Position numbers and translations under genes: made by a program | Part shown: piece by piece, positions 55,139-64,000 of the stretch | Layout of the letters: each line of letters begins with the position of its first letter | How positions within the stretch are numbered: position 1 is the first letter of the stretch | Assembly (NCBI RefSeq): GCF_000292915.1 | Contig: NC_018514.1 | Coordinates: 2,356,001-2,420,000, forward strand | Reading direction: 5' to 3' | Source of the DNA: Burkholderia cepacia GG4 | GTDB taxonomy: Bacteria; Pseudomonadota; Gammaproteobacteria; Burkholderiales; Burkholderiaceae | DNA: 64,000 nt | Notes under the pieces: model-generated | Seen by the model: the letters and a program-made list of their open reading frames with translations, nothing else | What the model was told of the DNA's origin: nothing | Databases searched by the model: none

Positions 55139-56833
55139 TCAGGTTTCCCAGACGACCGGCTGCCCGAGCGCGGCCCACTCACCCGCGCACTGTGCGTAAC
55201 GCCCCTCGATCGCACCCCGCCGGATCTTCAGCGTCGGCGTCAGCAGCGCATTCTCGGCCGTCCAGGTGTCCTTGACGATGACGAGGAACTGCAACCGCTC
55301 GTGCGCGGACGCGCCGGCGTTGACGCGCTCGCGCAGCACCGCGAACTCGCGTGTCAACACCGCCCGGTCGAGCCGGCCGGCCGCGACTGCCATGCGCGTG
55401 TCGGCCGACGGCATCAGCAGCGCGAACGGCATGGCCAGCCCCGCGCCAGCGACGCAGACGGCTTCGAGCAGCGGATGCGTCGCGAGCTGTTGCTCGATCG
55501 GCGCAGGCGCGACATATTCGCCCTTGAGCGTCTTGAACGCATCCTTGATGCGCCCGGTGATCCTGAGGAAACCGTCCGCATCGATTTCGCCGCAGTCCCC
55601 CGTCCGGAAATAGCCGTCTGCCGTCGTCAGCCGCGCGGTCAGCTCGGGTTCCTTGTAGTACCCCAGCATCTGGGTCGGGCTTTTCACCTCGATCTCGCCG
55701 CCCGCGCCGATGCGGGCGGCGACCCCGACCTGCGGCCGGCCGACGCTGCCCAGACGCGGGCAGCCGGGAAGATTGGCATGCGAGATCGCGAAGTTTTCGG
55801 TCATCCCGTAGACATCGAGCAGTTCGAGACCGAGGTCGCGATACCAGCGCATCAGACTGTCCGGCAATGGCGCGGACGACGTGAAGGCAAGACGCACCTG
55901 GTCGAGCCCGAGTTCGCGCAGGATCCTTCGTTTGACGATCCGTCCCACCACCGGCACCGCGAACAGCCAGCGCTGCGTGCGCGGGGCGAGCTTCTCGTTG
56001 ATGCCGAGATGGAACTTCGTCCAGAGCCGCGGCACCGAGAAGAAGACGGTCGGGCGCGCGCGCTTGAGGTCGTCGACGAAGGTCGCCAGCGAGTCGGCGA
56101 AAAACACGCGGTAACCGAACGCGAGCGACGCGACTTCCACCGCCGCGCGCTCGGCCGCGTGGGCGAGCGGCAGATACGAAAAGCCGCGCGCGGTCTGCCG
56201 GGTGTCCCAGTGACCGCTGCGCAGCATCGAGAGGTACGCGGCAGCGAGACTGCCGTGCGACAGCACCACGCCCTTGGGCTGCCCGGTCGTGCCCGACGTA
56301 TAGACGATCGTGGCCGGCTCGTCGAGCGCCGGCAACTGCACGTCGGCGAGCGGCGCATGCGCGGCCAGGATCTCGCTCCACTGGAGGAGGTCCCGACGCG
56401 GTGACAGCGGCAGCGCCGCCTGCTGCAAATCCGCCGGCAGGCTCTCGCGAATGTTGGCCCAGTTGTCGTTGATGCCGTCGAGCTTGCCGAGCAGCAGCAG
56501 TTTCGCTTCGCTGTGCCCGAGCACGTAGCGCACCGACTCGGCGCTGAATGCCGGATAGAGCGGCACGCTGACCATGCCGGCCATCATGATGGCCAGATCG
56601 GCGACGATCCAGTGCGCGCTGTTGCGGCCCAGCAGCGCGATGCGGCTTCCCCTCGGCAAACCAAGCGAGACGAGATACGCAGCCGCGCGACGCGCCTGGT
56701 CGCCGACCTCGCCCCACGAGTAATCGACGACCGAACCGTCGGGACCGGGCTGCGTCAGATAGGTGTGGTGGCGACGCTCCGACTCCCACGCGATAAAGCG
56801 CTCCAGTACGGTCGCATCATCCGGCAGCGTCAT
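55139..56833 (-). CDS. AMP-binding acyl-CoA synthetase (long-chain fatty acid-CoA ligase type)
   Basis: A 564-aa adenylate-forming ligase. P-loop IVYTSGTTGQPKGVV, VYGMTEN for the adenylate, YFRTGDCGEID and RITGRIKDAFKTLKGEYVAP for the hinge and catalytic Lys region. The family of long-chain acyl-CoA ligases (FadD15/LACS-like) is the best fit. It would activate a fatty or related acid with ATP and CoA in the cytoplasm. The start is the ATG at 56833 behind GGGAGG. Alone on its strand; no beta-oxidation genes nearby. Confidence 0.9.
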   Translation of the reverse strand: MTLPDDATVLERFIAWESERRHHTYLTQPGPDGSVVDYSWGEVGDQARRAAAYLVSLGLPRGSRIALLGRNSAHWIVADLAIMMAGMVSVPLYPAFSAESVRYVLGHSEAKLLLLGKLDGINDNWANIRESLPADLQQAALPLSPRRDLLQWSEILAAHAPLADVQLPALDEPATIVYTSGTTGQPKGVVLSHGSLAAAYLSMLRSGHWDTRQTARGFSYLPLAHAAERAAVEVASLAFGYRVFFADSLATFVDDLKRARPTVFFSVPRLWTKFHLGINEKLAPRTQRWLFAVPVVGRIVKRRILRELGLDQVRLAFTSSAPLPDSLMRWYRDLGLELLDVYGMTENFAISHANLPGCPRLGSVGRPQVGVAARIGAGGEIEVKSPTQMLGYYKEPELTARLTTADGYFRTGDCGEIDADGFLRITGRIKDAFKTLKGEYVAPAPIEQQLATHPLLEAVCVAGAGLAMPFALLMPSADTRMAVAAGRLDRAVLTREFAVLRERVNAGASAHERLQFLVIVKDTWTAENALLTPTLKIRRGAIEGRYAQCAGEWAALGQPVVWET

Positions 56834-57225
56834 CGCACGCCTCCCTGTCACCGATGGCCCGGTTCGGTTCCGCCGCACGCGCGCGCCCTCCGGGTTCTTG
56901 CAGACCAGTCGCAGCGGGTGCAGCCGGGCTCGATCACGCCCTGCGCCCGCAGCAGCCACGCGAATCGCTTCGCGCCTGTTACGCGCATTAGTCAGGAGTT
57001 CGACGTTGTCGATGGTTGTCGTCCACGGTATTTCATGATGCCGCGTTACGCAATGCGCGGGTGCCCGAAGCTGCATCGCCGCATCGCGCTCGCCTCCGCA
57101 ATCGTCACACGAATGGCATTGCCGCGCGTTCGGCTGACCGCGCGGGCCGGCGCACCCAGGCCGATCGGATAAGATACGGCCGGCCACGCCGATTGGCCCA
57201 TGACCGAACCGACGGAGTATTTTCA
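56834..57225. other. intergenic region between divergent genes
   Basis: About 390 bp between the acyl-CoA ligase and DUF2322. No gene or strong motif was recognised. The open frames across it are extensions of neighbours without ribosome sites. Confidence 0.45.
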
Positions 57226-57558
57226 GTGATTCAACCGACCCCAGTATTCAAGGACAACCTCGCGCAACTGCCGGCCATCGACGGCATCGCCCGCATCGAT
57301 CTCGTCGGCGCGAACGGCGACGTGGTCGCCAGCATCGAGAACCAGCCGGGCAAACAAGGCTCGCTCGCGGTGTACAACTACCTGAAGCAGGCATTCGGCA
57401 CGCTCGATGCGAAGGCGGCCGAGCATGGTCTCGCCGTGTTCGCGGAGCACACCGCCGACGCACGCAACCGCCCGGGCGCGCACCCGAACGTCGATCGTCT
57501 GCTGGCGATCGTCGCCGGCGGCGAAGCGCTGCGCATCGACGTGGTCGCGAAGGACTGA
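57226..57558 (+). CDS. DUF2322 family protein
   Basis: A 110-aa protein of the DUF2322 family. The core is FKDNLAQLPAIDGIARIDLV followed by ENQPGKQGSLAVYNYL, an alpha/beta sandwich. The start is the GTG at 57226, 8 nt after GGAG. No signal peptide. No known function. It ends 541 bp before narK and is probably a separate unit. Confidence 0.85.
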   Translation: MIQPTPVFKDNLAQLPAIDGIARIDLVGANGDVVASIENQPGKQGSLAVYNYLKQAFGTLDAKAAEHGLAVFAEHTADARNRPGAHPNVDRLLAIVAGGEALRIDVVAKD

Positions 57559-57994
57559 GCGACGCGCCGGATGGCCGGCGAGCCGTCGCAGCCGTCGCGC
57601 TGCGGCGGCTGCAGACGCACGTGGTCCGATCGCCACGCGCTCGCCGGCCGCACGTCACTTCCGCGCTCGTCCACCTCCGCGGGATTGCCGCGCGCCATCC
57701 GCGGTGAACGAATCGGCGCAACTCGCCAACACGTATCGACACAACCGCGCCGCACCTCACGCGCGCCATGCGATGCGTTGCCCGCGCGGCCAGGCCAGCG
57801 ACCGCCTGTCCCATCCCGGCAGCCTCGCCCGATCATCGACAGCATCCCGAATCATCCCAGTGCATCGCCGCACCGCCGCTGCGCCGCGCGCACGCTGACA
57901 GTGCTGCCCCGCCACGTCGCACCGATCGTCGTGACGCCCCCCTCTCCCGCTGCGAACCAGGCCCGTCGCCGCATCCGTCGATATCCGCGGTTGC
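57559..57994. other. intergenic region upstream of narK
   Basis: About 440 bp of GC-rich sequence with no supported gene. It lies just upstream of a sigma-54 promoter and is where enhancer sites would be expected. I did not find a convincing NtrC site by eye. Confidence 0.4.
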
Positions 57995-58009
57995 TGGCAT
58001 ACATATTGC
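57995..58009 (+). promoter_or_regulatory. sigma-54 promoter of narK
   Basis: TGGCA-N6-TTGC, with GG (57996-57997) and GC (58008-58009) 10 nt apart as RpoN needs. Start of transcription would be near 58020, giving a leader of about 80 nt. The site is also part of a near-perfect inverted repeat (57991-58017). Confidence 0.62.
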
Positions 58010-58099
58010 CAACAACGATCTGACGCCGCGTACCGGCGCCTTGCGATGTTCGGACCGATCCCGCCGGCGTCCGACCGGCAATCCGCAGAGGTCACCACC

Positions 58100-59500
58100 A
58101 TGACGCGTTTGCGCACCTCCCTGCAGAGCGGCAACTGGCGCTCGCTGCTCGCGTGCTTCCTGTATTTCGACACCGGCTTCACCGTCTGGGTGCTGTACGG
58201 CCCGCTCGCGCCGTTCATCGGCAAGGACATCGCGATGTCCGCCGCGCAACAGGGCTTTCTCGTCGCGGTGCCGGTGCTCGCCGCGGCGATCCTGCGCGTG
58301 ACGCTCGGCAACCTGTACCAATCCGCGAACGGGCGCACGATCGCGCTGATGGGCGTCGTGTTGTCCGCGCTGCCGGCCATCGTGCTGCCGTGCGTGCCCG
58401 GCACGCCGTCGTATGCACTGCTGCTCGTCCTCGGCGTGTTCCTCGGCATGGGCGGTGCGAGTTTCGCGGTGGCGCTGCCGATGGCAGGCAGCAGCTATCC
58501 GCCGAAAGTGCAGGGGCTCGTGCTCGGCCTCGCCGCGGCCGGCAACATCGGCGCGGTGCTCGACGGCTTCATGTTTCCGCACATCGCGGCCGCGGTCGGC
58601 TGGAAGCTCTCGACCGCCGCCGCGCTGCCGCTGCTCGCGATTGCCGGCTTCGCGATCATCGCGTGGGCCGACGACCGCGGCGAAAAATCCGGCAGCGTGC
58701 CGCGCGCGCTCGGCGCGTTCGCCATCACGCTCGCGGGCCTCGTCGCGCTCGTCCTGGCCGTGCACGGCGGGCTGTTCGGGGCCGGCAAGACCGGCGTGCT
58801 GCTGCTGCCGGTGATGGGCGCGCTGCTCGCGATCGCGATCCTGCCCGCGCGCTACCGCGCGGTGCTCGCCGAGCGCGATACGTGGGTCATCATGCTGATC
58901 TACAGCATCACGTTCGGCGGCTTCGTCGGCATGTCGTCATACGTGACGCTGCTGCTGACGTCGCTGTACCAGATGCCGAAGATCGACGCCGGCCTGTTCA
59001 TGTCGCTGCTCGCCTTCCTTGGCGCCATCGTGCGGCCGCTCGGCGGCTTCATCGCGGATCGCGTCACCGGCGTGCGCACGCTGATCGTGCTGCTCGCCGC
59101 GATTGCCGTCGCCGACTTCGCGTTCGCCGCCTGGATGCCGCCGCTGGCAGGCGGCATCGCGTTGCTGATCTGCCTGTACGTCGCCTTCGGGCTCGGCAAC
59201 GGCGCGACCTTCCAGCTCGTGCCGCACCGCTGGCAAGGCAAGACCGGCCTGCTGTCCGGCATCGTCGGCGCCGCGGGCGGCATCGGCGGCTTCTATCTGC
59301 CCGTCGTGATGGGCATCGCGAAGGAAAGCACCGGCAGCTATCAGCTCGGCTTCGTGACGTTCGGCGCCCTCGCCGCCTGTGCATGCGGCGCACTCGTTTT
59401 GCTGCGTGCGCAATGGCTTGGCTGGGCCATGCCCGGCGACGCGCGCGCCGCCGGCATACCGGCGCTGCCGGCGCACGGCATCACGCACCTTGCCGAGTGA
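58100..59500 (+). CDS. narK: nitrate/nitrite MFS transporter
   Basis: A 466-aa major facilitator with about 12 membrane helices. Family marks: FDTGFTVWVLYGPLAPFI in helix 1, a nitrate-signature-like GLAAAGNIGAVLDGF and, in the second half, GAAGGIGGFYLP. It imports nitrate for assimilation. The start is the ATG at 58100 after AGAGG. First gene before nirB-nirD-nasA, which is separated by 322 bp with its own sigma-54 sequence. Confidence 0.93.
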   Translation: MTRLRTSLQSGNWRSLLACFLYFDTGFTVWVLYGPLAPFIGKDIAMSAAQQGFLVAVPVLAAAILRVTLGNLYQSANGRTIALMGVVLSALPAIVLPCVPGTPSYALLLVLGVFLGMGGASFAVALPMAGSSYPPKVQGLVLGLAAAGNIGAVLDGFMFPHIAAAVGWKLSTAAALPLLAIAGFAIIAWADDRGEKSGSVPRALGAFAITLAGLVALVLAVHGGLFGAGKTGVLLLPVMGALLAIAILPARYRAVLAERDTWVIMLIYSITFGGFVGMSSYVTLLLTSLYQMPKIDAGLFMSLLAFLGAIVRPLGGFIADRVTGVRTLIVLLAAIAVADFAFAAWMPPLAGGIALLICLYVAFGLGNGATFQLVPHRWQGKTGLLSGIVGAAGGIGGFYLPVVMGIAKESTGSYQLGFVTFGALAACACGALVLLRAQWLGWAMPGDARAAGIPALPAHGITHLAE

Positions 59501-59507
59501 CCGCCGC

Positions 59508-59531
59508 CGCGGGCCGGAACCACGGCCCGCG
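59508..59531 (+). terminator. stem-loop after narK
   Basis: A perfect 8-bp stem (CGCGGGCC / GGCCCGCG) with an 8-nt loop, 7 nt past the narK stop. No U-run follows, so it may only partly stop transcription. The remainder of the 322-bp gap holds the nirB promoter. Confidence 0.5.
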
Positions 59532-59749
59532 CAACCGGAGCGGCCCGTGCCGCGAGCGAAATGTCGAACCGGGGGCGGCTCGCACGGCACGCGTCGCGAC
59601 CCGCGCGTGACGGTAATCCGCTGACGAATCGATCGCGTCGGCGCCCGTGCACCGACTTGCATTGCGATGCACCAACGTAGGCCGTGCCGCGCATGCACGC
59701 GGTGCGCACCCGCCTGCGTGCATCGCACCGGGGCGCGGCCCGACGCCAT

Positions 59750-59765
59750 TGGCATGTCGCTTGCT
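59750..59765 (+). promoter_or_regulatory. sigma-54 promoter of nirB
   Basis: TTGGCATGTCGCTTGCT spans 59749-59765. GG (59751-59752) and GC (59763-59764) are 10 nt apart and TTGCT matches the -12 element. Transcription would begin near 59776, about 47 nt before the nirB start. Together with the narK site it suggests NtrC-type nitrogen control. Confidence 0.68.
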
Positions 59766-59822
59766 TTTTGTCTCCTTGACACGCGGGGCGACCTGCACGC
59801 TCAACGCCTAGGAGACGTCGGA

Positions 59823-62273
59823 ATGCGGAAGATGAAGCTGGTGATGGTCGGCAACGGGATGGCGGGCGTACGCACGCTCGAGGAACTGTTCAAGCTGGCC
59901 CCGGATCTGTACGACGTCACGGTGTTCGGCGCGGAACCGCATCCGAACTACAACCGGATCCTGCTGTCGCCGGTGCTGGCCGGCGAGCAGACGCTCGAGC
60001 AGATCGTCCTGAACGATTACGCGTGGTACGAGCAGCATGGCGTGAAGCTGCTGACCGGCCGCAAGGTCGTGAAGATCGACCGCGTGCGCCGGGTCGCGGT
60101 GGCCGACGACGGCACCGAAGCGCCGTACGACCGCCTGCTGCTCGCGACCGGCTCGAATCCGTTCATGCTGCCGATCCCCGGGATCGGACTCGACGGCGTG
60201 CTCGGCTATCGCGACATTGCCGACACGCAGGCGATGATCGACGCGTCGTCGCACTATCGCCGTGCGGTCGTGATCGGCGGCGGGCTGCTGGGCCTCGAAG
60301 CCGCGAACGGCCTGAAGCTGCGCGGCATGGACGTGACGGTCGTCCACCTCGCGCCGACGCTGCTCGAGCGGCAGCTCGACGCGACCGCGGGCGAATTACT
60401 GCGCAAGTCGCTGGAAGCACGCGGCCTCAAGTTCCTGATGTCGAAGCAGACCGCCGCGCTGGAAAGCGACGGCCCGGACGGCACGCGGGTGCGCGCGATC
60501 CGCTTCGCCGACGGCGACTCGCTCGACACCGATCTCGTCGTCATGGCGATCGGCATCCGCCCGAACACCGAACTCGCGGAAAGCACCGGCCTGTACTGCA
60601 ATCGCGGTGTCGTCGTGAGCGACACGATGCAGACTTACGACCCGCGCATCTACGCGGTCGGCGAATGCGCGAACCATCGCGGCATCGCGTACGGGCTCGT
60701 CGCGCCGCTGTTCGAGCAGGCCAAGGTCGCGGCGAACCACCTCGCGGAATTCGGCATCGGCCGCTACGTCGGCTCGGTCACGTCGACGAAGCTGAAGGTG
60801 ACCGGCATCGATCTCTATTCCGCGGGCGACTTCCTCGGCGGCGAAGGCACCGAGGACATCACGCTGTCCGATCCGCTCGCGGGCGTCTACAAGAAAATCG
60901 TCGTCAAGGAAGACCGGATCGTCGGCGCGTGCCTGTACGGCGACACCGCCGACGGCGCGTGGTATTTCAAGCTGCTGCGCGAGGGCCGCAACATCGCTGA
61001 CATCCGCGAGACGCTGATGTTCGGCGAGACGAGCCTCGGCGACACAGGGCACAGCGGCGTCACGCACGCGGCGGCGATGCCGGACACGGCCGAGGTGTGC
61101 GGCTGCAACGGCGTCTGCAAGGGCACGATCGTCGGCGCGATCAAGGAGAAGGGGCTCTTCACGCTGGAAGACGTGCGCAAGCACACCAAGGCATCCGCGT
61201 CGTGCGGTTCGTGCACGGGCCTCGTCGAGCAGATCCTGATGTCGACGCTCGGCGGCGACTATTCGGCGTCGCCGAAGGCGAAGCCGGTCTGCGGCTGCAC
61301 GGACCGCACGCACGCGGAAGTGCGCACTGCGATTCGCGAGCACAAGCTGCTGTCGGTGCCGGCCGCGATGCACTTCCTCGAATGGCGCACGCCGAACGGC
61401 TGCTCGAGCTGCCGGCCGGCGCTCAACTATTACTGCATCAGCACCTGGCCGCACGATGCGAAGGACGATCCGCAATCGCGCTTCATCAACGAACGCGCGC
61501 ACGCGAACATCCAGAAAGACGGCAGCTATTCGGTCGTGCCGCGCATGTGGGGCGGCGTGACGACCGCCGACGAGCTGCGCCGCATCGCCGATGTCGTCGA
61601 CAAGTATGCGATTCCGACCGTCAAGGTCACGGGCGGGCAGCGCATCGACCTGCTCGGCGTGAAGAAGGAAGACCTGCCGGGCGTATGGCACGACCTCGGG
61701 ATGCCGAGCGGGCACGCATACGCGAAGGCGCTGCGCACCGTGAAGACCTGCGTCGGCTCCGAATGGTGCCGCTTCGGCACGCAGGATTCGACGCTGATGG
61801 GCCAGCAGCTCGAACGCGCGCTGTGGCGGATGTACGCGCCGCACAAGGTCAAGCTCGCGGTGTCGGGTTGCCCGCGCAACTGCGCGGAATCGGGGATCAA
61901 GGACGTCGGCGTGATCGGCGTCGATTCCGGCTGGGAAATCTACGTCGGCGGCAACGGCGGCATCAAGACCGAGGTCGCGCAATTCTTCTGCAAGGTGAAG
62001 ACCCACGAGGAAGTGCTCGAGTACGCGGGCGCGTTCCTGCAGCTCTATCGCGAGGAGGGCTGGTATCTGGAGCGCACCGTGCACTACCTCGAACGCGTCG
62101 GGCTCGACCATGTGAAGGCGCGCGTGCTCGACGATGCCGCCAACCGCGCGGCGCTGTGGGAACGCCTGCAGTTCGCGCTGAAGGACGAGCCCGATCCGTG
62201 GCACGACACCGACGACGCGCAGGTCGACCTGCGCCAGTTCACCCCGATCGCCGTCGAGACGGCCGGCCGCTGA
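59823..62273 (+). CDS. nirB: assimilatory nitrite reductase, large subunit
   Basis: An 816-aa flavo-hemoprotein that reduces nitrite to ammonia with NAD(P)H. N-terminal FAD domain from VMVGNGMAGVRTLEEL, NAD(P) site near VVIGGGLLGLEAANGL. A BFD-like [2Fe-2S] region has CGCNGVCKG and SCGSCTGLV. The siroheme/[4Fe-4S] site is formed by CVGSEWC and SGCPRNC. The start is the ATG at 59823 behind AGGAGA. It is followed by nirD and nasA in one operon. Confidence 0.95.
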   Translation: MRKMKLVMVGNGMAGVRTLEELFKLAPDLYDVTVFGAEPHPNYNRILLSPVLAGEQTLEQIVLNDYAWYEQHGVKLLTGRKVVKIDRVRRVAVADDGTEAPYDRLLLATGSNPFMLPIPGIGLDGVLGYRDIADTQAMIDASSHYRRAVVIGGGLLGLEAANGLKLRGMDVTVVHLAPTLLERQLDATAGELLRKSLEARGLKFLMSKQTAALESDGPDGTRVRAIRFADGDSLDTDLVVMAIGIRPNTELAESTGLYCNRGVVVSDTMQTYDPRIYAVGECANHRGIAYGLVAPLFEQAKVAANHLAEFGIGRYVGSVTSTKLKVTGIDLYSAGDFLGGEGTEDITLSDPLAGVYKKIVVKEDRIVGACLYGDTADGAWYFKLLREGRNIADIRETLMFGETSLGDTGHSGVTHAAAMPDTAEVCGCNGVCKGTIVGAIKEKGLFTLEDVRKHTKASASCGSCTGLVEQILMSTLGGDYSASPKAKPVCGCTDRTHAEVRTAIREHKLLSVPAAMHFLEWRTPNGCSSCRPALNYYCISTWPHDAKDDPQSRFINERAHANIQKDGSYSVVPRMWGGVTTADELRRIADVVDKYAIPTVKVTGGQRIDLLGVKKEDLPGVWHDLGMPSGHAYAKALRTVKTCVGSEWCRFGTQDSTLMGQQLERALWRMYAPHKVKLAVSGCPRNCAESGIKDVGVIGVDSGWEIYVGGNGGIKTEVAQFFCKVKTHEEVLEYAGAFLQLYREEGWYLERTVHYLERVGLDHVKARVLDDAANRAALWERLQFALKDEPDPWHDTDDAQVDLRQFTPIAVETAGR

Positions 62274-62308
62274 TGCCGCCGCCACTGCCACCGCCAGGAA
62301 ACCCTACG

Positions 62309-62707
62309 ATGCCTACTTTCGAACCCGACTGGATCGCGGTCTGCCGGATCGACGACATTCCCCCGCTCGGCGCACGCGTCGTCAAGCGGCCCGCAGGCGC
62401 GCCCGTCGCGCTGTTTCGCACCGCGGGCGACCGCGTGTTCGCGCTGCTCGACCGCTGTCCGCATCGCGGCGGCCCGCTGTCCCAGGGCATCGTGCACGGC
62501 GAACAGGTCACGTGCCCGCTGCACGGCTTCAACGTCGCGTTCGGCAACGGCTGCGCGCTGCCGCCCGACGACGGCTGCACGCCCATGTTCAGCGTCGCGT
62601 GCGACGGCGACGCGGTGCTGCTCAGGCGCAGCGAACTCACGTCGCTCGCGATCGGCGACGACGCATCCGGCGCACCCGCGTGCGCCGCACCGGGACACGC
62701 TGCATGA
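62309..62707 (+). CDS. nirD: nitrite reductase, small subunit (Rieske)
   Basis: A 132-aa Rieske-type protein. [2Fe-2S] ligands CPHRGG and CPLHGF (Cys-x-His and Cys-x2-His). It forms the complex with NirB. The start is the ATG at 62309 after AGGAAA; another ATG at 62273 overlaps the nirB stop and would add 12 Pro-rich residues. The stop overlaps the nasA ATG. Confidence 0.92.
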   Translation: MPTFEPDWIAVCRIDDIPPLGARVVKRPAGAPVALFRTAGDRVFALLDRCPHRGGPLSQGIVHGEQVTCPLHGFNVAFGNGCALPPDDGCTPMFSVACDGDAVLLRRSELTSLAIGDDASGAPACAAPGHAA

Positions 62708-64000
62708 CGGGAATGGCCGCCGTACTCGAGCGCGACGCTCGCTCCGACGCTGACCTGCGCGAAACGCATTCGACCTGCTGCTACTGCGGCGTCGGCTGCG
62801 GCGTGATCATCCAGACGAGCAGTGATGGCGACGGGCAGCGCAAGATCGTCGGCGTGCGCGGCGACCCCGATCATCCGGCGAATTTCGGCCGGCTGTGCTC
62901 GAAGGGCAGCACGCTGCACCTGACCGCCGCGCCCGAACGCTATGCGCAGACCCGTGCGACGCATCCCGAACTGCGGCACACGCGCGACGCGGCGCGCACG
63001 CGCGTATCGTGGGACGACGCGCTCGACCATGTCGCCGCGCGCTTCGCGCGGATCGTCGAGCAGCATGGCCGCGACGCGGTCGGCTTTTATGTGTCCGGGC
63101 AGTTGCTGACCGAGGACTATTACGTCTTCAACAAGCTCGCGAAAGCGCTGATCGGCACCAACAACATCGATTCGAATTCGCGGCTGTGCATGAGCTCGGC
63201 CGTGGTCGGCTACAAGAAATCGCTCGGCGCGGACGCGCCGCCGTGCAGCTACGACGATCTCGATCATGCGGGCACCGTGCTGATCGCCGGCGCGAACCCG
63301 GCGTTCGCGCATCCGATCCTGTACCGCCGGCTCGAAGCCGCGCGCGAACGCAATCCGGCGATGAAGGTGATCGTCGCCGATCCGCGCCGCACCGATTCCG
63401 CGAGCGACGCGACGCTGCACCTCGCGCTGCAGCCCGGCACCGACGTCGCGCTGTTCAACGCGATGCTGCACGTGCTGGTATGGGACGGCTCGCTCGACCG
63501 CGCGTTCATCGACGCGCACACGAACGGCTTCGACGCGGTACGCGACAGCGTGCGCGAATGGTCGCCCGCCGTCGCGGCACAGGTCTGCGGGCTGCGCGCG
63601 GACGACATCGTGACGGCCGCGCGCTGGTTCGCGGACGGTCCGTCGCTGTCGCTGTACTGCCAGGGGCTGAACCAGTCGGCGGACGGCTCGCACAAGAACG
63701 TCGCGCTGATCAACCTGCATCTGGCTAGCGGCCAGATCGGCACGCCGGGCGCGGGGCCGTTCTCGCTGACCGGCCAGCCGAACGCGATGGGCGGCCGCGA
63801 AGTGGGCGGGATGGCGACGCTCGCCTCCGCGCACCGCGATCTCGCGAACCCCGCCGACCGCGCCGAGATCGCGCGGCTGTGGGGCGTCGACGAGATACCG
63901 GCGCAGCCCGGCCTGACCGCGGTCGAGATGTTCGACCGGCTCGCCGAAGGCGAGCTCAAGGCCGTGTGGATCGTCTGCACGAACCCGGCGCACTCGCTGC
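62704..64000 (+). CDS. nasA: assimilatory nitrate reductase catalytic subunit (partial, runs off window)
   Basis: 432 codons of a molybdopterin nitrate reductase. N-terminal [4Fe-4S] ligands in CCYCGVGCG and RLCSKGS. Then molybdo-bis-MGD binding parts: NIDSNSRLCMSSAVVGYKKS, VLIAGANPAFAHPI, VIVADPRRTDSA, YCQGLNQSADGSHKN and TGQPNAMGGREVGGM. It reduces nitrate to nitrite in the cytoplasm. ATG at 62704 overlaps the nirD stop (ATGA). The 3' part lies outside the window. Confidence 0.95.
   Translation, partial: MTGMAAVLERDARSDADLRETHSTCCYCGVGCGVIIQTSSDGDGQRKIVGVRGDPDHPANFGRLCSKGSTLHLTAAPERYAQTRATHPELRHTRDAARTRVSWDDALDHVAARFARIVEQHGRDAVGFYVSGQLLTEDYYVFNKLAKALIGTNNIDSNSRLCMSSAVVGYKKSLGADAPPCSYDDLDHAGTVLIAGANPAFAHPILYRRLEAARERNPAMKVIVADPRRTDSASDATLHLALQPGTDVALFNAMLHVLVWDGSLDRAFIDAHTNGFDAVRDSVREWSPAVAAQVCGLRADDIVTAARWFADGPSLSLYCQGLNQSADGSHKNVALINLHLASGQIGTPGAGPFSLTGQPNAMGGREVGGMATLASAHRDLANPADRAEIARLWGVDEIPAQPGLTAVEMFDRLAEGELKAVWIVCTNPAHSL

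Noticed and set aside
59640..59745. GTGC/GCAC repeats upstream of nirB as NtrC sites.
   Set aside because: None has the expected TGCAC-N7-GTGCA layout; spacings are 0-3, so they may be chance in GC-rich DNA.

Overview
The window looks like a replicon of a Burkholderia, most likely the B. cepacia complex. The GC content is high throughout. Burkholderia-type families sit side by side: a trimeric porin, a class D beta-lactamase, an acdR/acdS pair, a cyanate operon, a RES/Xre module and many LysR/Lrp regulators. No rRNA, tRNA, insertion sequence, integrase or CRISPR array was seen. The mix of catabolic, transport and signalling genes fits a secondary chromosome, but that is inference.

Layout. 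0.2-2.7 kb: arginase-family ureohydrolase and aldehyde dehydrogenase. 3.0-9.9 kb: a cluster bound together by five copies of a 24-bp palindrome with the geometry of a molybdate-responsive (ModE) Mo-box. The sites precede an unknown 167-aa gene, a DUF2325 gene, a cytosolic Moco-fold protein, an M24 peptidase and, at a distance, a porin. In their midst is a small ModE-like DNA-binding protein with no molybdate-binding domain. 10.1-14.4 kb: two GNAT acetyltransferases and a putrescine ABC operon (potG-potH-potI) whose potI is broken by several single-base shifts. 14.9-17.7 kb: cynT-cynS plus a nucleoside deaminase, with divergent cynR. 17.9-20.5 kb: DUF3422 gene with a downstream 66-aa gene and a divergent LysR. 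20.5-23.8 kb: two unknown genes, then OXA-type beta-lactamase overlapping an acyltransferase-3. 24.0-27.6 kb: two tandem alkaline phosphatases and a His-rich exported protein. 27.8-30.6 kb: phospholipid-methyltransferase-like gene behind a 29-codon ORF, an aldo/keto reductase and a LysR. 30.6-33.3 kb: a less GC-rich patch of small unknown genes with a TetR regulator and three matching palindromes. 33.4-38.7 kb: poxB, an Lrp-type regulator and a homodimeric E1 dehydrogenase. 38.8-41.6 kb: RES/Xre toxin-antitoxin and acdR/acdS. 41.8-49.3 kb: an Rcs-like phosphorelay with two hybrid kinases, an RcsB-like regulator and a small protein. 49.8 kb: a frameshifted Sel1 lipoprotein gene. 50.7-54.0 kb: a three-gene cassette of HTH-receiver protein, exported Moco-fold protein and hybrid kinase. 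54.0-57.6 kb: an 8-bp tandem repeat, yjbQ, thioredoxin, acyl-CoA ligase and DUF2322. 58.1-64.0 kb: nitrate assimilation genes narK, nirB, nirD and nasA (cut by the window end), with two sigma-54 promoter sequences.

How the parts work together. Nitrogen is one theme: ureohydrolase, polyamine import, cyanate use, ACC deamination and nitrate assimilation all release or import nitrogen, and the sigma-54 promoters suggest NtrC control of the last. Molybdenum is a second: the Mo-box cluster, two SuoX-fold proteins and a molybdenum nitrate reductase. The least described systems are the Mo-box cluster with its truncated ModE, and the cassette in which an exported SuoX-fold protein lacking the usual cofactor cysteine is encoded between a transcription regulator and a sensor kinase.
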